This document shows positions 47,706 through 60,100 of a stretch of DNA of 64,000 nt, piece by piece. Position 1 is the stretch's first letter; every line of letters starts with the position of its first letter. Source of the stretch: Stereum hirsutum FP-91666 SS1 (taxonomy: Eukaryota > Basidiomycota > Agaricomycetes > Russulales > Stereaceae); contig NW_006763139.1 of assembly GCF_000264905.1 (NCBI RefSeq), positions 1,032,313 through 1,096,312 on the forward strand, given 5' to 3'. A program made the translations under genes and the position numbers. Under the pieces are notes generated by a model, which saw only the letters and a list, made by a program, of their open reading frames with translations, was not told the DNA's origin and made no database searches.

Positions 47706-50363
47706 CCCCTTTGCTAGCGCTTACGCTCTCTAAGTTAGACTGGACCGACCTTCGTGATTGGACGGCGCGAGTTCAACCTACGACTGGATGCGGCAGCTGG
47801 TTCGTTCTTCTCATCGTTTATCCCCCATCGGGATGTTGTACGACACTAGCATCAGTTCTGCATACCCTTCGGCCTTGGAAGCGTGATGCTACCGCTTTCC
47901 TGGCCATTTGATGTACCAATCACACGGACGGATGCGCTTGCGCTTCCTGTGGGCGAGTGCTCTACATAAGCGCAACAGGTTCTCACCTCTGCCACTATTG
48001 CATTCGGATTCTCGGACGGTACGTGCGAGCCTGTGCTCTTGGTGCATCATGCATCAATGCCATCATTGGGTACTTGTTACTAGCAACTGAGTTGTCTGCA
48101 CCGTGCATAACTTATCACCGGCCACCGACAGCTGTACTGCCAGTTCCTGTCAGGTGTCCTTTCCTGTTCTGTCGCCTTCACGCCTCACGCCTAAACCTGA
48201 TGTCCGACGGCTTTCGTGTCGATTCTGAGACAGTACTCTACACTGGGGCCTACATCTTCTCTTGGTCAGAAACGGCGGCGTAATCGAGAGAGCGACGAAA
48301 CATGATGGGATGTTGATTCACGAACTTGTTTCTCTTCAATCTTGATTCATCAGTCGGTGATCTGTTCATCTGTGCCTCACCCGTTTTCTTTTTTGATTCT
48401 CTCTCGGTGGTTTGAAACTAGAATGGCTGCCGGTCGCCACCAATTTCAGCGCCGATTCAGATGGAGAGAGCTTGCTTTAGGTTCTGGCTAAGCCCATGGA
48501 GGTGTATGTACAGTCGAGGGAGGACCTGCTGTATTTGGGTACAAAGCGCGTCCGGTATCATACTGGTCATTTGAGTCGTATGTACTTAGGTCACGTACGA
48601 AGCATTGTCCAACGTCCATTTTTCGTTGTTCGTTTCGGGGGGAGATATCTCCATTTCTTGCTTCGGAATCGTATCTCTCGAACCTTACGCGTATGGTCAC
48701 GATGTACATTTCATACTGTCTGACATTGTTCCGTTTACGGTGCTTTTGGTCCGTTCTAAATTCTATACTCACTCAGCTCACTAGTCTAACCCTTTTCTAA
48801 CTTGGGGATATGAAGTTTGAACACAAACAAACACTGCAGGATACGTTCTATACTTACTAGTATAGGGCATCGCAGTATATATTGTATACGTAGACAGGCT
48901 CGCACCTCCGAACGTGCGTAGCGTGACGCGTCAACTCGAACAAACTACACTTGACCTCTCCATCTCCGCCTTCTCCCTTCCCGAACGTCCATATACATAT
49001 CACATACCCACAGTAACAGTAACTACCCCTCTCATCCGCTCGAACGTTCGGGCTTGAGTACCGTCCGCTCAGCTGCAGGATAAGGATTGAAGATTCTCTT
49101 GGTACAGTATACCCCACAGCTGATTGAGCTCAAGACCCAAGGACGCGGCTCATCCGTGTTCGAAATAGGCACTTTTGTTGTTCCACTTCCACAGGTCGGC
49201 TCTTTCAATTTCGTGAGGAGTCATCCTCATCCTCATGGGGTCGCGGCGGACAAGAGTGTGACCAGTCGGGTGTCCTGTGAGGTCTTTTCGTGTCGTAAAT
49301 AGTGATGAGCTGTATTCGAGACGGTTTGCCTACCTGCAGCTGCTAAGCCTCAGTGGATCGAATGATATTTTGCGCGAAGGAGCTCACACTGGCACTCGCA
49401 AGGAGCAGTCAGGATCTGGGACAACAAACAAAGAAAAGAGAATGGTTACTTGAATTGTCATGAGTACGTCAATTCCAACGGCCCTGCGCTCCAACACAGT
49501 ACTCGCCCTCATTGCTCATCGCGCAACAAGTTAGGGTGGACACTCGCCGGGCAGGCCCAATTAATGTCTAGGAGCTCCCGGTCCTGCAATCATCCCGCGG
49601 TAAGTTACGAAGGACCTACACACATGCCGAGGCTCCGTGGTGGTAAAATGTGTTGGAGAATGGATGATTATTGTCGGTTTCGTTTTATTTCTTTGGGTAG
49701 GACAGTGGAAGTATCAGTAGACAAGTATGTAGTATCAATCAAAGCTGGTACTCGCCTTACCCGGAGCTCTTTGCAGTTCCTCGCTAAAAAATAAAACAGA
49801 AGACCGAGCATACACAGTCGCTGCAATGCGTCACGACAGGCTTTGGAGCGACGCAAAGTAGCTTGAAACGGTCAACATCTCAGAAGCATGGGAAGGCGCC
49901 GAAGAAGCCATTGAAACATGTTTACTGGTTTGTGGCGAGCGAGAAGACAACCGGTCGTCGGTGCTGGTTTTAATTGCGAGTCAAGTATAGCACGCCGGCT
50001 CTAATCAACGAGGCAAGCAGCATAGATGGGGATGAGCCTAGGGGGTTCAGGTCGAAATTGTATACTTATACACTATTCGAGAACAAAAAAACTCCCAGGA
50101 CTAAAGAGCAGTGCGACGTGTTTGGAAAACGGCCTTTTGAACTTCAGAAAAAGTCATCAAGGCGGCAGGACGTTGATATGGTGAATTGGGCCGAAGAGAA
50201 GAGTGGCGAGCGGGTGGCGACAAGAACCGTTTTCGGGACGAGCCGAGTGATGGTAGGGCTGACATAAGCAACCACGGGATCTTGGGGACGAAGCTCGTTC
50301 TCAGCCTCTGCAACTCACCCACTCCCCTCATTTCGACACCACCCCCCTCTCGCTGCACCACCC
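47706..50363. other. 2.7 kb gene-poor stretch
   Basis: No ORF has recognisable content and no spliceable chain is evident. The final few hundred bases are the NOT3 promoter and leader. The rest may be decayed transposon or non-coding DNA linked with the repeat block to its left. Confidence 0.45.
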
Positions 50364-53300
50364 ATGGCTGCACGAAAGCTACAAAGTACGTCCCGCACCT
50401 TCGTTTTTACCCCGAATTTTCTGGGAAATGATGGCCTGACAATTGCGTCGGTGGTGGCCAACAGCGGAAATCGACCGAACATTAAAGAAGGTCTCGGAGG
50501 GCGTCGAGCTCTTCGAGAGCATCTACGACAAGATGCAGGCCTGCACGAACCAGACGCAGAAGGAGAAACTGGAGACGGACCTCAAGACGCAGATTAAGAA
50601 GTTGCAGCGGTTACGGGACCAGATCAAGACCTGGGTGGCCTCGAATGATATCAAGGACAAGACGCAGCTGCTCGAGAACCGACGGCTCATCGAGACAGTC
50701 AGTTTTTTTTGTATATCTTTCTCGAGCACTTGTCTCTACGGGGTCCTGTGATGGGTTTGGAGCACTTTTGGGCGCGGGAGGCGCGCAAGAGTGGCCCATC
50801 CGTCGCGTCCGGGGTTGGGCGCCTCCACCCCTGTCATTTTCGTTTTGTTCGCTTTCTTGGGGGTATGACATGTTTCGCTGACTTCGTTTTTCGTGTCTTA
50901 TAGCAAATGGAAAAGTTCAAGGCCTGCGAGAAGGAGATGAAGACGAAGGCGTTCTCGAAAGGTGGGCTGCTCCAGTCAGCCAAGCTCGACCCGAAAGCGC
51001 AGGAGAAAATGCAGACGACTGCATGGCTCCAGGATTGCGTCGAGAACTTGCTCCTCCAGGTCGAGGCATCAGAAGCAGAGATTGAGACGCTGCAGGCTGG
51101 GGGGAGAAAGAAGAACAAGGCTGGCTCGGAACGCGCGGAGGAGCTGGATCAGCTGAATACGAGGAGAAAGTGGCATATTAGTCGGCTGGAGATCATGCTG
51201 CGGTTACTCGACAATGGGACAATCAATTCGGAGCAAGCACTTGAGCTCAAGGAGGATATCAACTACTATGTCGAGGACAACGCGGTGAGTGGTCCTTTGG
51301 TCCCGAAGGCGTTTTGTGTGTTGGGTGGCGTGCTTAGTCAAATGGGTAGGCGGACGACTATAACGAGGATGAGGGCATGTATGATGAACTCAACCTCGAC
51401 GAGGAGGAAGAGAAGTTCGGTCTCGTGGCAGACGAACGAGATTCAGACGAGTCGGAAGATGAGAGCGAAGGTCCGTTGTTTTTCTCTTTCTGCTTCGGCC
51501 ATTTGACCTCCTGAGCATGTGTTTCAGACCTACCACCTCGGACACCGTCAAAGAAACACGACGAAGAAAGCGTATCGAGTAGTAAACGAGACGACAGTCC
51601 TATACTTAAGAAGGCAGGCGTCACATTACAACTACGGAGTGAGTAGTGCCTTTGTCGGTTTTGTCCCTTTATGTTGACGTGTATGCTCTCCATTCCTTAA
51701 AAGAACACTCGACGGCAACAGAAGGTACAGTGCTTCCTTCCTCTTCCCACAGACGTCCTTGCTCATGGTCAAACGGAAACACAAATGGAAACCCTCGGAT
51801 CATGAAGCACCGAAACCACCACCAAATCCGAACTTCGCTCAACAACCAATGGCAAGCATCCTCAAGGCCGGTCTTCCTTCATCGTCGTCACAGCCATCAA
51901 CAACACGAGCACCCCCACCGCAACTTCCACCAATACGATATGCCGCAGCAGCAGCAGCAGCCGTCACGCCCTCAACAAGTGCCCAATCCGTCACCACCAA
52001 CACAACATCGACGACGACACATTCTTCACCACAGAATATCGCATCGCCACACGAAACATCGGAAGACAAGGCAACATCGTCATTATCGTCACCACAGGCA
52101 AATAGGACGCTCAGCCAGGACACGTATAATGCAGTGCTCAGTTCACCGAGCTTGACACATCCGTCGACGAATAGCCCGCTGCTTTCATCGACTTCTGCAC
52201 AGATGCCGGATGGGTCGACATCGTTCGATTCGCCAGTGATGTCTGAGGCAGCAGAGAGTATTGTGATTGGGTCTGGGTCGGTTTCTGCGTCAGCTGCAGG
52301 AGAAGGTAACCATCGATTTCTCGCAATGTTTCTGAACGAATATTTCTTGATGCCGTGCTCGCTCCAGCTACATCTTCGCCACAAGTAACACAGTCACCAC
52401 ATGCATCGGTAAGTCTATACATGTAATGTCCCCCAACGCCTCTGCGTCGTTGTTTTCGTTTAGACCGATGATCGTTTTACTGACGTCAACACGTAGCAAA
52501 TACTTGCAGACGGACACGCACAAGCACCGCAACCACACACGAACGGGACGTCAACCACCACGAGCACAACACCAGCCACAGCAGCACAGGCTGCCGTCGC
52601 ACCTTCACCCATGCCACAACAGGTCCAACCCTCGTCGTATCCTATCGGTGGCCCACCCGGTGTTCCTCCCCCCAGCGCCGTCAACGCAACCGCCACTTCA
52701 AATACTTCGTCGCCTTTGCCTTCGGCTCAACAGCCAACACAAGCGCAGCCACAGCAAGGAACAGTGCCACAGTTCCCTCCTGGTGTCAAGGTGGCCGCCG
52801 GTTCGGAGGCACAAGCACAGACACAACAATCTCGACCACAACCACAACAACCGATGGCTCAACCACCCCAGCAGCTCCCTCCGGGTGTTTTGGCAGCGGC
52901 AGCAGGACACAGGCCACCCAGCGCGGTTCCTACACCGGGGATGACGCCGGATAGGATCCCGCCGAGGAGTAGCTCGACGGCGTTCCCAGCTGGGTTGTCA
53001 GATCTTGTGGCATCGTTTGAGAGCGTGAAGCAGAAGGGTGCTTGGTTTTATCCTCTATTCTATTCTGAGTGTATGCTTATATACGCTTCGTTTCGTCGAT
53101 TTCGTTGGGTGTCTTGTTTGGTCGGTGTGGTGTAGCTCCCCATCGGATGACGAACTTGGACCAGGTACACAAGTTGCTCGAGGGCGGATACTCAGGGTTG
53201 CCGCAACCACAAGATACTGCAAAGTACGTGCCCACCCTCTAATCTTTTTGCTGCGTGGCGCGGTTATTTCAGGTGGTCGATTTAGACTAAATTGTTTGTG

Positions 53301-53779
53301 TTTAGGCCCAAGTACTATGTGCCACGGAATCCTTACCAGACGCCGTCATATTACCCTCAGTCGCCCAACCCTGTGCTCAGCTCGGCAGGCCTGTTCTCTC
53401 AGTTAGACGTCGAGACACTGTTTTATGTCTTCTACTTCCTTCCTGGGACATATCAGCAGTGAGTTTACCTACCGCTGCCTCACCCCTACCCTTACATTTC
53501 CCTACACCTCCTTTACCCTCAACTTATGCGACTGTATGCGATGCTAATATGACGTGTGGCACCCCGAAACGAAGGTACCTCGCCGCCAAGGAGCTCAAGC
53601 GCCAGTCGTGGCGATTCCACGTGAAATACCTCACCTGGTTCCAACGCCACTCTGAGCCGCAGGCAATCACGGAAGAATACGAGCAGGGCGTGTATGTGTA
53701 TTTCGATTGGGAGGGCTCGTGGTGTCAGAGGAAGAAGAGCGATTTCAGGTTCGAGTATCGTTACCTGTCAGAGGATTGA
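50364..53779 (+). CDS. CCR4-NOT complex subunit 3 (NOT3/NOT5)
   Basis: Subunit of the CCR4-NOT deadenylase, acting in mRNA decay and translation. It starts MAARKLQ, is spliced after 50384 and continues [20 protein letters not shown]. The N-terminal coiled-coil domain is clear ([20 protein letters not shown], then [20 protein letters not shown] and [20 protein letters not shown]). Next come [20 protein letters not shown] and an acidic stretch ([20 protein letters not shown]). The middle is a long Ser/Thr/Gln/Pro-rich linker. The C-terminal NOT box is complete: [20 protein letters not shown], then [40 protein letters not shown] and [20 protein letters not shown]. It stops at 53779. There are about nine introns; those in the linker are the least certain. 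Confidence 0.92.
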
Positions 53780-54193
53780 ACGAGTCGATCGTTCTCTCGC
53801 TTTGAACTGTTCGAAACCACCGTCATCGTTACGGTGCTGTAGGGGACAGAAGTACGGACATGAAGATATCATCTGCATCTGCATCGGCATTGGCATTGTA
53901 TTCCTTTTTTTCTCTTCTCTTTTCCAGTCTCAAAGTGTCTCGCTTGTTATGATAGCCTCGTTGCCATTTGCACTGCCCCCCTCCTTTTTTGCCACCTTGT
54001 TTATTGTCTTGTCTTCTCGCCTCTTTTCTCGCTCGAACTCGAACTCGAACCCACTCAATATCAATACTCAATCAGCTTCGTTTGACTGAAACCATCCGTC
54101 CGCCTCTCATTTGTGACTTTGTTTTATTTTAGTTTTTTCCTCGTGTCTCGTCCGTCCTGAAGGTACTTATGTCTTGAAGCTCGCAGGAGCTTG
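53780..54193. other. NOT3 3' UTR and left flank of the retroelement
   Basis: About 410 bp, T/C-rich around 53900-54000. No element terminus or target-site duplication could be recognised by eye. Confidence 0.35.
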
Positions 54194-56365
54194 ATGTTGA
54201 TAATCATCATCCTGCATATTGCAGTTGCACTTACACCGCCATGTTGCAGCTGCCAGTCCAGTCGTCCCCGTCTCATGGATCATACACGACTTCCGAACAC
54301 CCTCCTTCGGAGGTATGACTCGTACGAGAGAAGGTGTGAACTTTTCCGACTCGAGCATATAGCTAGATCAGTCCTATTCAAGATGCTGAGGGTGATGCTG
54401 AGGGTCAATGCATATAAGCTCTTCAACCAGTGCGTGTTGCGCCAGGACGCCCCTCATCTCTGGTTGGTGACGGTGTTGGCGGCGATACTGAAGGCCGGGA
54501 AGTCGCCGTTGGACCCGGAATCGTATCGCTTGGTCGGGATGGAATCATGTCTTTTGAAGATGTTAACGCTTTTGATCGACAATCGACTCCGTCAGTGGGC
54601 AGACAAGAACACCGTCCTTCCCGACTCCCAGAATGGGTTTCGACCGGGCTATCGTACCAACAACAATGTGTTCATCCTGCGCTGTGCGATTGAGCGGGCC
54701 CGGGCGGAGGGCAAGTCTCTGTACGTCGTATTCCTGGACATCTCGAACGCATTCCCATCCACGGACCTTCCCTCGCTGTGGTCTCAATTGTACGGCATGG
54801 GGGTGTCTGGGCCGATCTTCGACTGGCTCAGGATATTGTATGCCCGGATGGCTTACATGGTTCGGGTCAACGGCGAGCTGTCGGAGTCGTTTCGCTCGGT
54901 TATAGGTGTTCTTACTGGCGACACGGCCTCTCCGCTACTGTGGATACTGTTCATGGCGGACTTGAAGGTTCCCGTCAGGCCAGGAGACGTCCTTTTAGGC
55001 GGACGTGCAATACCGGACGTTGAGCATGCCGACGATTGTGCAATGTGGTCTACCAGCCGGGCCTCCATGCAGGATCATGTCGACTACTTCGCCCGGTGGT
55101 GTGCTCGGAAAGGTCTCAAGCCGAACGTCTCGAAGACGAAGGCAATGTGCTTCGGCCCTCTTCCTACCATATCGCTCGCCCACCAACCTTTTACGCTGAA
55201 TGGAGAAGACATCGAGTGGGTCTCGAAATACAAATACACTGGGGTGACGATCACGAGTGTGGAGGCCGATGTCTTTGCTTGCCACTACCGGGAGAAGGCC
55301 ACTAGCGCTCAACGCATCGCAAACGTGACGTTCGCGATAGAGTCGATGATCGGAGTGTTGCCGCCCAGGGACGCCCGCATATTGTATCTGGCCCGCATCG
55401 ACGCATACCTCACCTCTGGATGTGATGTTGCCATAGACGTCCATGCCCTCCATCTCTGGGAGTTGGAGAAGATTCAAATCCGGTTTATTCGAAGACTCCT
55501 CCGCCTGCGGCGCAGGAGTATGTACCATGTCTTGTACTCCGAAACAGGCTTGATGCCTATACGATATCGTCGACTAATACTCGCCCTGCGTTTCCTCGCA
55601 TACCTCATATCCCTTCCTGCCCACCATTATGCTCGATGCGCGTTTGAAGACTCCCTTGACCTCGCGCGGAATGCGAAATCCGGCTGGGTGGGGGATCTTC
55701 TTAATGCTCTGCACGACCTCGATCCCAACGCGGATGCATTGGTATTGGACATTCACTGTGAGATCACAGCGGACACAGTCGGAGATCTCATCAAGGCAGT
55801 GGAGGAGTCCTGCGATGCTTGGGTCCGCTCTGTGCTGGACACCTCTCCGAAAACCTGGCTCCTGAAGGATCGTGTCGAGTGGCGCAAGGGCGGCTCAACG
55901 GACAAACGCGCGGTGCTCTTCAGGCATTACTTGCGCATCCATATACCCTCACACAGATCGGCCTTTACCAACCTTGTATTATCCAATCATTCCCTCGCGG
56001 TGGAGATGTTGCGGTGGCAGTCGAGAGCGCGGCCGTACGCCGTGCCCAGGGAGTGGCGATTGTGCCGCTTCTGCGTTCTGGAGCATATCTATGCTGTCGA
56101 GGACGAGACTCACGCTATTCTGCAATGTGGCACGAACGAGGACCTGCAAGATATCCGTGCGGAGTTTTGGGCAGACCCAGGCGTGGCGGCATTTGCGATT
56201 CAGGGCAGGGCAGACTTGTGGGATGACCGGGAAAAGCTGAGGTTTTTGGTTCACAGGCCGGAACTGGCGAAACGAGTCGGGAAGCTTATATTTGATTGTT
56301 TGCGAGTGTTTGATGGTACTCCCTTGTATATTCCCTCTAGAGCTTTAGTAGAACATATCATATAG
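54194..56365 (+). pseudogene. Non-LTR retrotransposon reverse transcriptase ORF, 5'-truncated relic
   Basis: Open frame of up to 723 codons encoding a reverse transcriptase. Homology starts near 54380. In order: LWLVTVLAAILKAGKSPLDP and YRLVGMESCLLKMLTLLIDN (fingers), NGFRPGYRTNNNVFILRCAI, YVVFLDISNAFPSTDLPSLW (first catalytic Asp), GVLTGDTASPLLWILFMADL, the catalytic HADD in DVEHADDCAMW, KGLKPNVSKTKAMCFGP, and a thumb with TLNGEDIEWVSKYKYTGVTI. Near the C-terminus CRFC and HAILQC form a CCHC-type zinc knuckle as in many LINE ORF2 proteins. There is no endonuclease, RNase H or ORF1, and NOT3 ends only 0.4 kb upstream, so the element is 5'-truncated. The frame is otherwise unbroken, which suggests a fairly recent insertion. 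The first 40-60 codons are probably flanking DNA. Confidence 0.82.
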
Positions 56366-56557
56366 CGTTTAGTTACTTGTCTCGCAGTACTTACTAACAC
56401 CAGGATCGGGAGACCGTGAGAGGCCCGGTGGTCAGGCCATCGTGGGTATCACAGCGGTAACGGGTCTGGATGTTTTTCCGTAGTAGTAATTTGGTACGCT
56501 TACTTATACGGATAGGGATATTGGTCCTTATGGGCCCATTTTGTATCCTGAATTTAA

Positions 56558-56585
56558 TTCCTTCCTTCCTTCCTTCCTTCCTTCC
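56558..56585 (+). repeat. TTCC microsatellite, seven units
   Basis: Seven perfect TTCC units 190 bp after the reverse transcriptase stop codon. This is the likely tail of the element. Confidence 0.92.
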
Positions 56586-57147
56586 AGGGATCCACTCACG
56601 CATTTTCATTGCATCATACTTGTACAGGCAACATCGGGGGACTTTCCGTAGGGGGTTTTGTCTACATACTATTACTCATGTAGTAGTGGTCGAGATGCAC
56701 AGGAAGTTCAAGTCAGTTTCTGACTGTATGAGACCCCCTTCATTGTGCCTAACGAAAAATCATGATCACCCATTGGAGCATATATGTAAGTAAGAATCTG
56801 TAAGTAGCGGTTCAAAACGCTACAGCCCCCGCCAGAGCTCGCTTCCTGTTTGGCGGAGAGGCTGAATGTACACCGCTACATGAATGCCGTATTCAAGACT
56901 ATGAATACGAGATCCTGAGATATATGAATTTGTGACGATCAAATCACAGAACTAATGTGGCGGCTGAAAGTCGCCATCAGTTGTCGGTCACCCTATCTCG
57001 CACGAACGTGGCAGGAGCAGCCCGCGTGGGAACAATCTCGACACACGTCTAAATCGGATGAACAAAAGCCTGAGGTTTCACTCGCTCCAAGTCTTATACT
57101 TCCACGCGCCTGCCATTTACCGATCGTTCCTCTTTCCTGCAACCGTC
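56586..57147. other. Region between retroelement and NTPase gene
   Basis: About 560 bp that must contain the promoter of the downstream NTPase gene if that gene is expressed. An in-frame ATG at 57058 adds 30 residues. No repeat or other gene recognised. Confidence 0.35.
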
Positions 57148-60100
57148 ATGTCGCTTTCTCCTTCCTCTGGTACAGCAGCCATCGCAATGCTCAAACAAGT
57201 GTCAGACGCAGAATTGGACCCAAATGACGAAGCTTATTTCGATAGGAGTATGCTGGCCAAACTAAGCCAAGCTTATGGGGAGTCTTGGGTAACGGATCCT
57301 ACACAAATTCTCGAAGAGGACCAGCTTCAGAAGCTTTTCCGTATAATAGTCATGTCTCCTAAGGCGGGTGATTATCATAAAGAGTGGAAGGACCAGGTCA
57401 AAAATGAAAATGCTCTCGCACGCGCGCAAGTCACCGAGCCGACGATCAAGAAATGCTTGCAAGAGTGTTGGGCGACAACCAATTTTTCTGTAATCAGGCA
57501 TGCGGGTCAGTAACACTCCAAGTCCTTCGATAGGTCTGCTTACTCACGTCGTGATAGCTTTCTTGGGTGAGCCTGTACCGCAACTGCGATCCCCAGGCCC
57601 ATCCCCGCATTCTACTTTGATGAGTAAGCCTTTTCTACACATTCCTTTTAATTTCGTTCCAGGAAATCTGACGTATCTGTTTACAGAGGGTAAGAAACAT
57701 GATGTCTGAACATGCCTTCGTGGCCTGGATGCTTACTGGCCCATCATCTAGCGCTCGACACAGCTTGGGCGACTCCCTTCCAAGGCAATGGCCACAAGAA
57801 ACTTTATGTGACAATCTCCGCCATGAAGGCACAGTCTAAGAGGGAGCATTACTCCAACACAGCTGCAGTCATTCAAAGTTCGGGTGGCGGCAAATCACGA
57901 ATGGTCGACGAGCAGGCAGAGCTTGTCTTTACCATTCCTTTGAATCTTCGGGCGGAGGCAGAATCAAAGCGTAATGTTGCTTCACTACTTCGAATGTACT
58001 TCCGGGCCTTGACGAGTCCTTGCTTTTTGTTGTTCAGAGTTCGCTTACCCACCGCCGGACTCTGCAATCCGTAACGTGCTCGTCCGGCGTTATAACGAGA
58101 TCGATCAGCGAGTGCGCTACCATACGTTCCTTGCGTGTCTCTTCGCTGTTGTCAAGAAAGAAGTCGACACGATCATTTCGGAGGACCCTCTCATGACTTA
58201 CGACCATCTGTCGAGCCGATGGAGGATGCATCTGCGCGCCGACAGTGCACAAGGTAAAGACAGAAGCCGCCGTGGACACATCTATCAAGAGGTAGTCGAC
58301 AACATGAAGGTAGAGTTTTCCGCAGTGCAACTGGAAGCACATCCACTAAACTGCGTTTCAGATCGCGGCGGTATCAATACGTGAATCTGCATTGGGAGTG
58401 GAACAGGTTTGTCTTTGACGATTTTGTCGGACTCGTGATCTCATCTTCTTCCCTATAGGCAAACAACGGAACAATGCCACAGGGAATAAACTCTTCGGGA
58501 AGCAAGGTATGTAAGACAACAGATTTTGTGCGGTATAAATATAGTACTTTGACATTCTGACTTCGTTCATGTAGCTCTCACAGGTTGATGACGACTCTTT
58601 GCTGGTGGTGCGTCTCCCATGCCTCCATCGTCTTCCGTTATACTCAGTCTAATACCGATATTATACATCAGAAACAGCTGGATATCGTGAAACAACAAGG
58701 CCGTGATCAACTGAGCGCCTTGGTACAATCCCTCGAGTCGGTTCACGACCCCACTATGCCAAACAATCGATCTGTGAAACTAGTCCTCTACTTTGACGAA
58801 GCCCATGAGCTGACAGAAGCGAAGATTCTTGATCGCTCTGATGACCAAACACTCTACGACGTTATCCTCTCCGTTCTGAACGAATATAGAGTCTTTCCGC
58901 TCTTCGTTTTGTTCTTGTCCACTTTATCCCACGTCGCGCAGTTTGCTCCCCCTCGCGACATGTTTCGTTCCGCCCGGGCTTTCGCTAGCGACGCCCACCA
59001 AGCTCCGATCACAGAGACCCCATTTGACTGCTATCCCAACCTCCTCATCGAGCAGGACGCTTACGATCTCCGTGCGGTTTCAAGAATCGAATTCATGGCC
59101 CGATTTGGGCGCCCTCTGTACGTCAGCTTGTGCATTTCCATCCACGCATCCGCTCAAGCTAACAACGTTATGTATAGTTTTTGGACAATACTCAAAGGCC
59201 TCACTGGAGAATCTCTTGAGGAGATGTGTGAATACGTTATCCATCTCGCCCGAGCGAAACTGGTTGGGCGTACGATGACAGACGAACCTCCTGAAAAGTT
59301 CACTGACACTGCACTGCTTGCCGTTGTCGATGTTCGTCTATGCCTCGAGTATGAGCCCTTGAACAGCCAGTCCGCCCTCCATACGCAGGCTGACTTAGTC
59401 GCACATCACATGCGAGTGGCTTATTCTGTCCCGAAGCACCGTTGTTACTTTCGATCGGGTTACTCTAGCGAGCCCATTCTTGCCGAGGTCAGTGTTATCA
59501 TCGCGGTTTCTGCATTTCCGAATTCTTACAGAAATCATCAGGCTGCTACGCATCAGCTCAATCTTTGGCGGGCATCAAACCGTACCATTCTCGTCGACGT
59601 CTTGGCTCAGCATATGACCTCAAACCTTTTGGACCGTGGTGAACGCGGTGAGGTCGTAGCCCGAGCATTGATCATCGAGGCCTACGATCGTGCGACTCGT
59701 CGGTGCCAAAAGAATGATAGTGACCCTCTATCTATGGGATGCGGTGTCATCGAGTTCGTAGAGGACCTTTTTCGGGACCATGATACAGTCCTCGAGTCAT
59801 ACCCTGACAATGTCCAGGGAGGTGAACGTTTCAAAGACAAGTTCAAGAACGCTCGGCTTCGTATCACACATTTCGCGCGCGCCGCGGACGATCATATAGT
59901 GAGAACGGAGAGTATGGCCCCGGCTTTTATTCGAGGCACTGCGTTTGTCTGCCGTCGCAACGAGCGCATGATTGACATCATACTTCCCATTCTGCTGTGG
60001 GACGCGAAGATATGCGAATGGGTCATGTCTAGCGCCTTCATTCAAGTCAAGGACAAAGCGATGGGGGGAACATATGAAATCATCGCCGAGCGTCTCAACT

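Larger units (their letters stand above)
54194..56585 (+). mobile_element. Truncated LINE-like element ending in a TTCC microsatellite
   Basis: The reverse transcriptase ORF is followed by about 190 bp of 3' sequence and then a perfect TTCC tract (56558-56585). Many LINE-type elements end in a short tandem repeat or A-rich tail, so the tract is a candidate 3' end. Target-site duplications were not found by eye. Left boundary uncertain. Confidence 0.55.
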
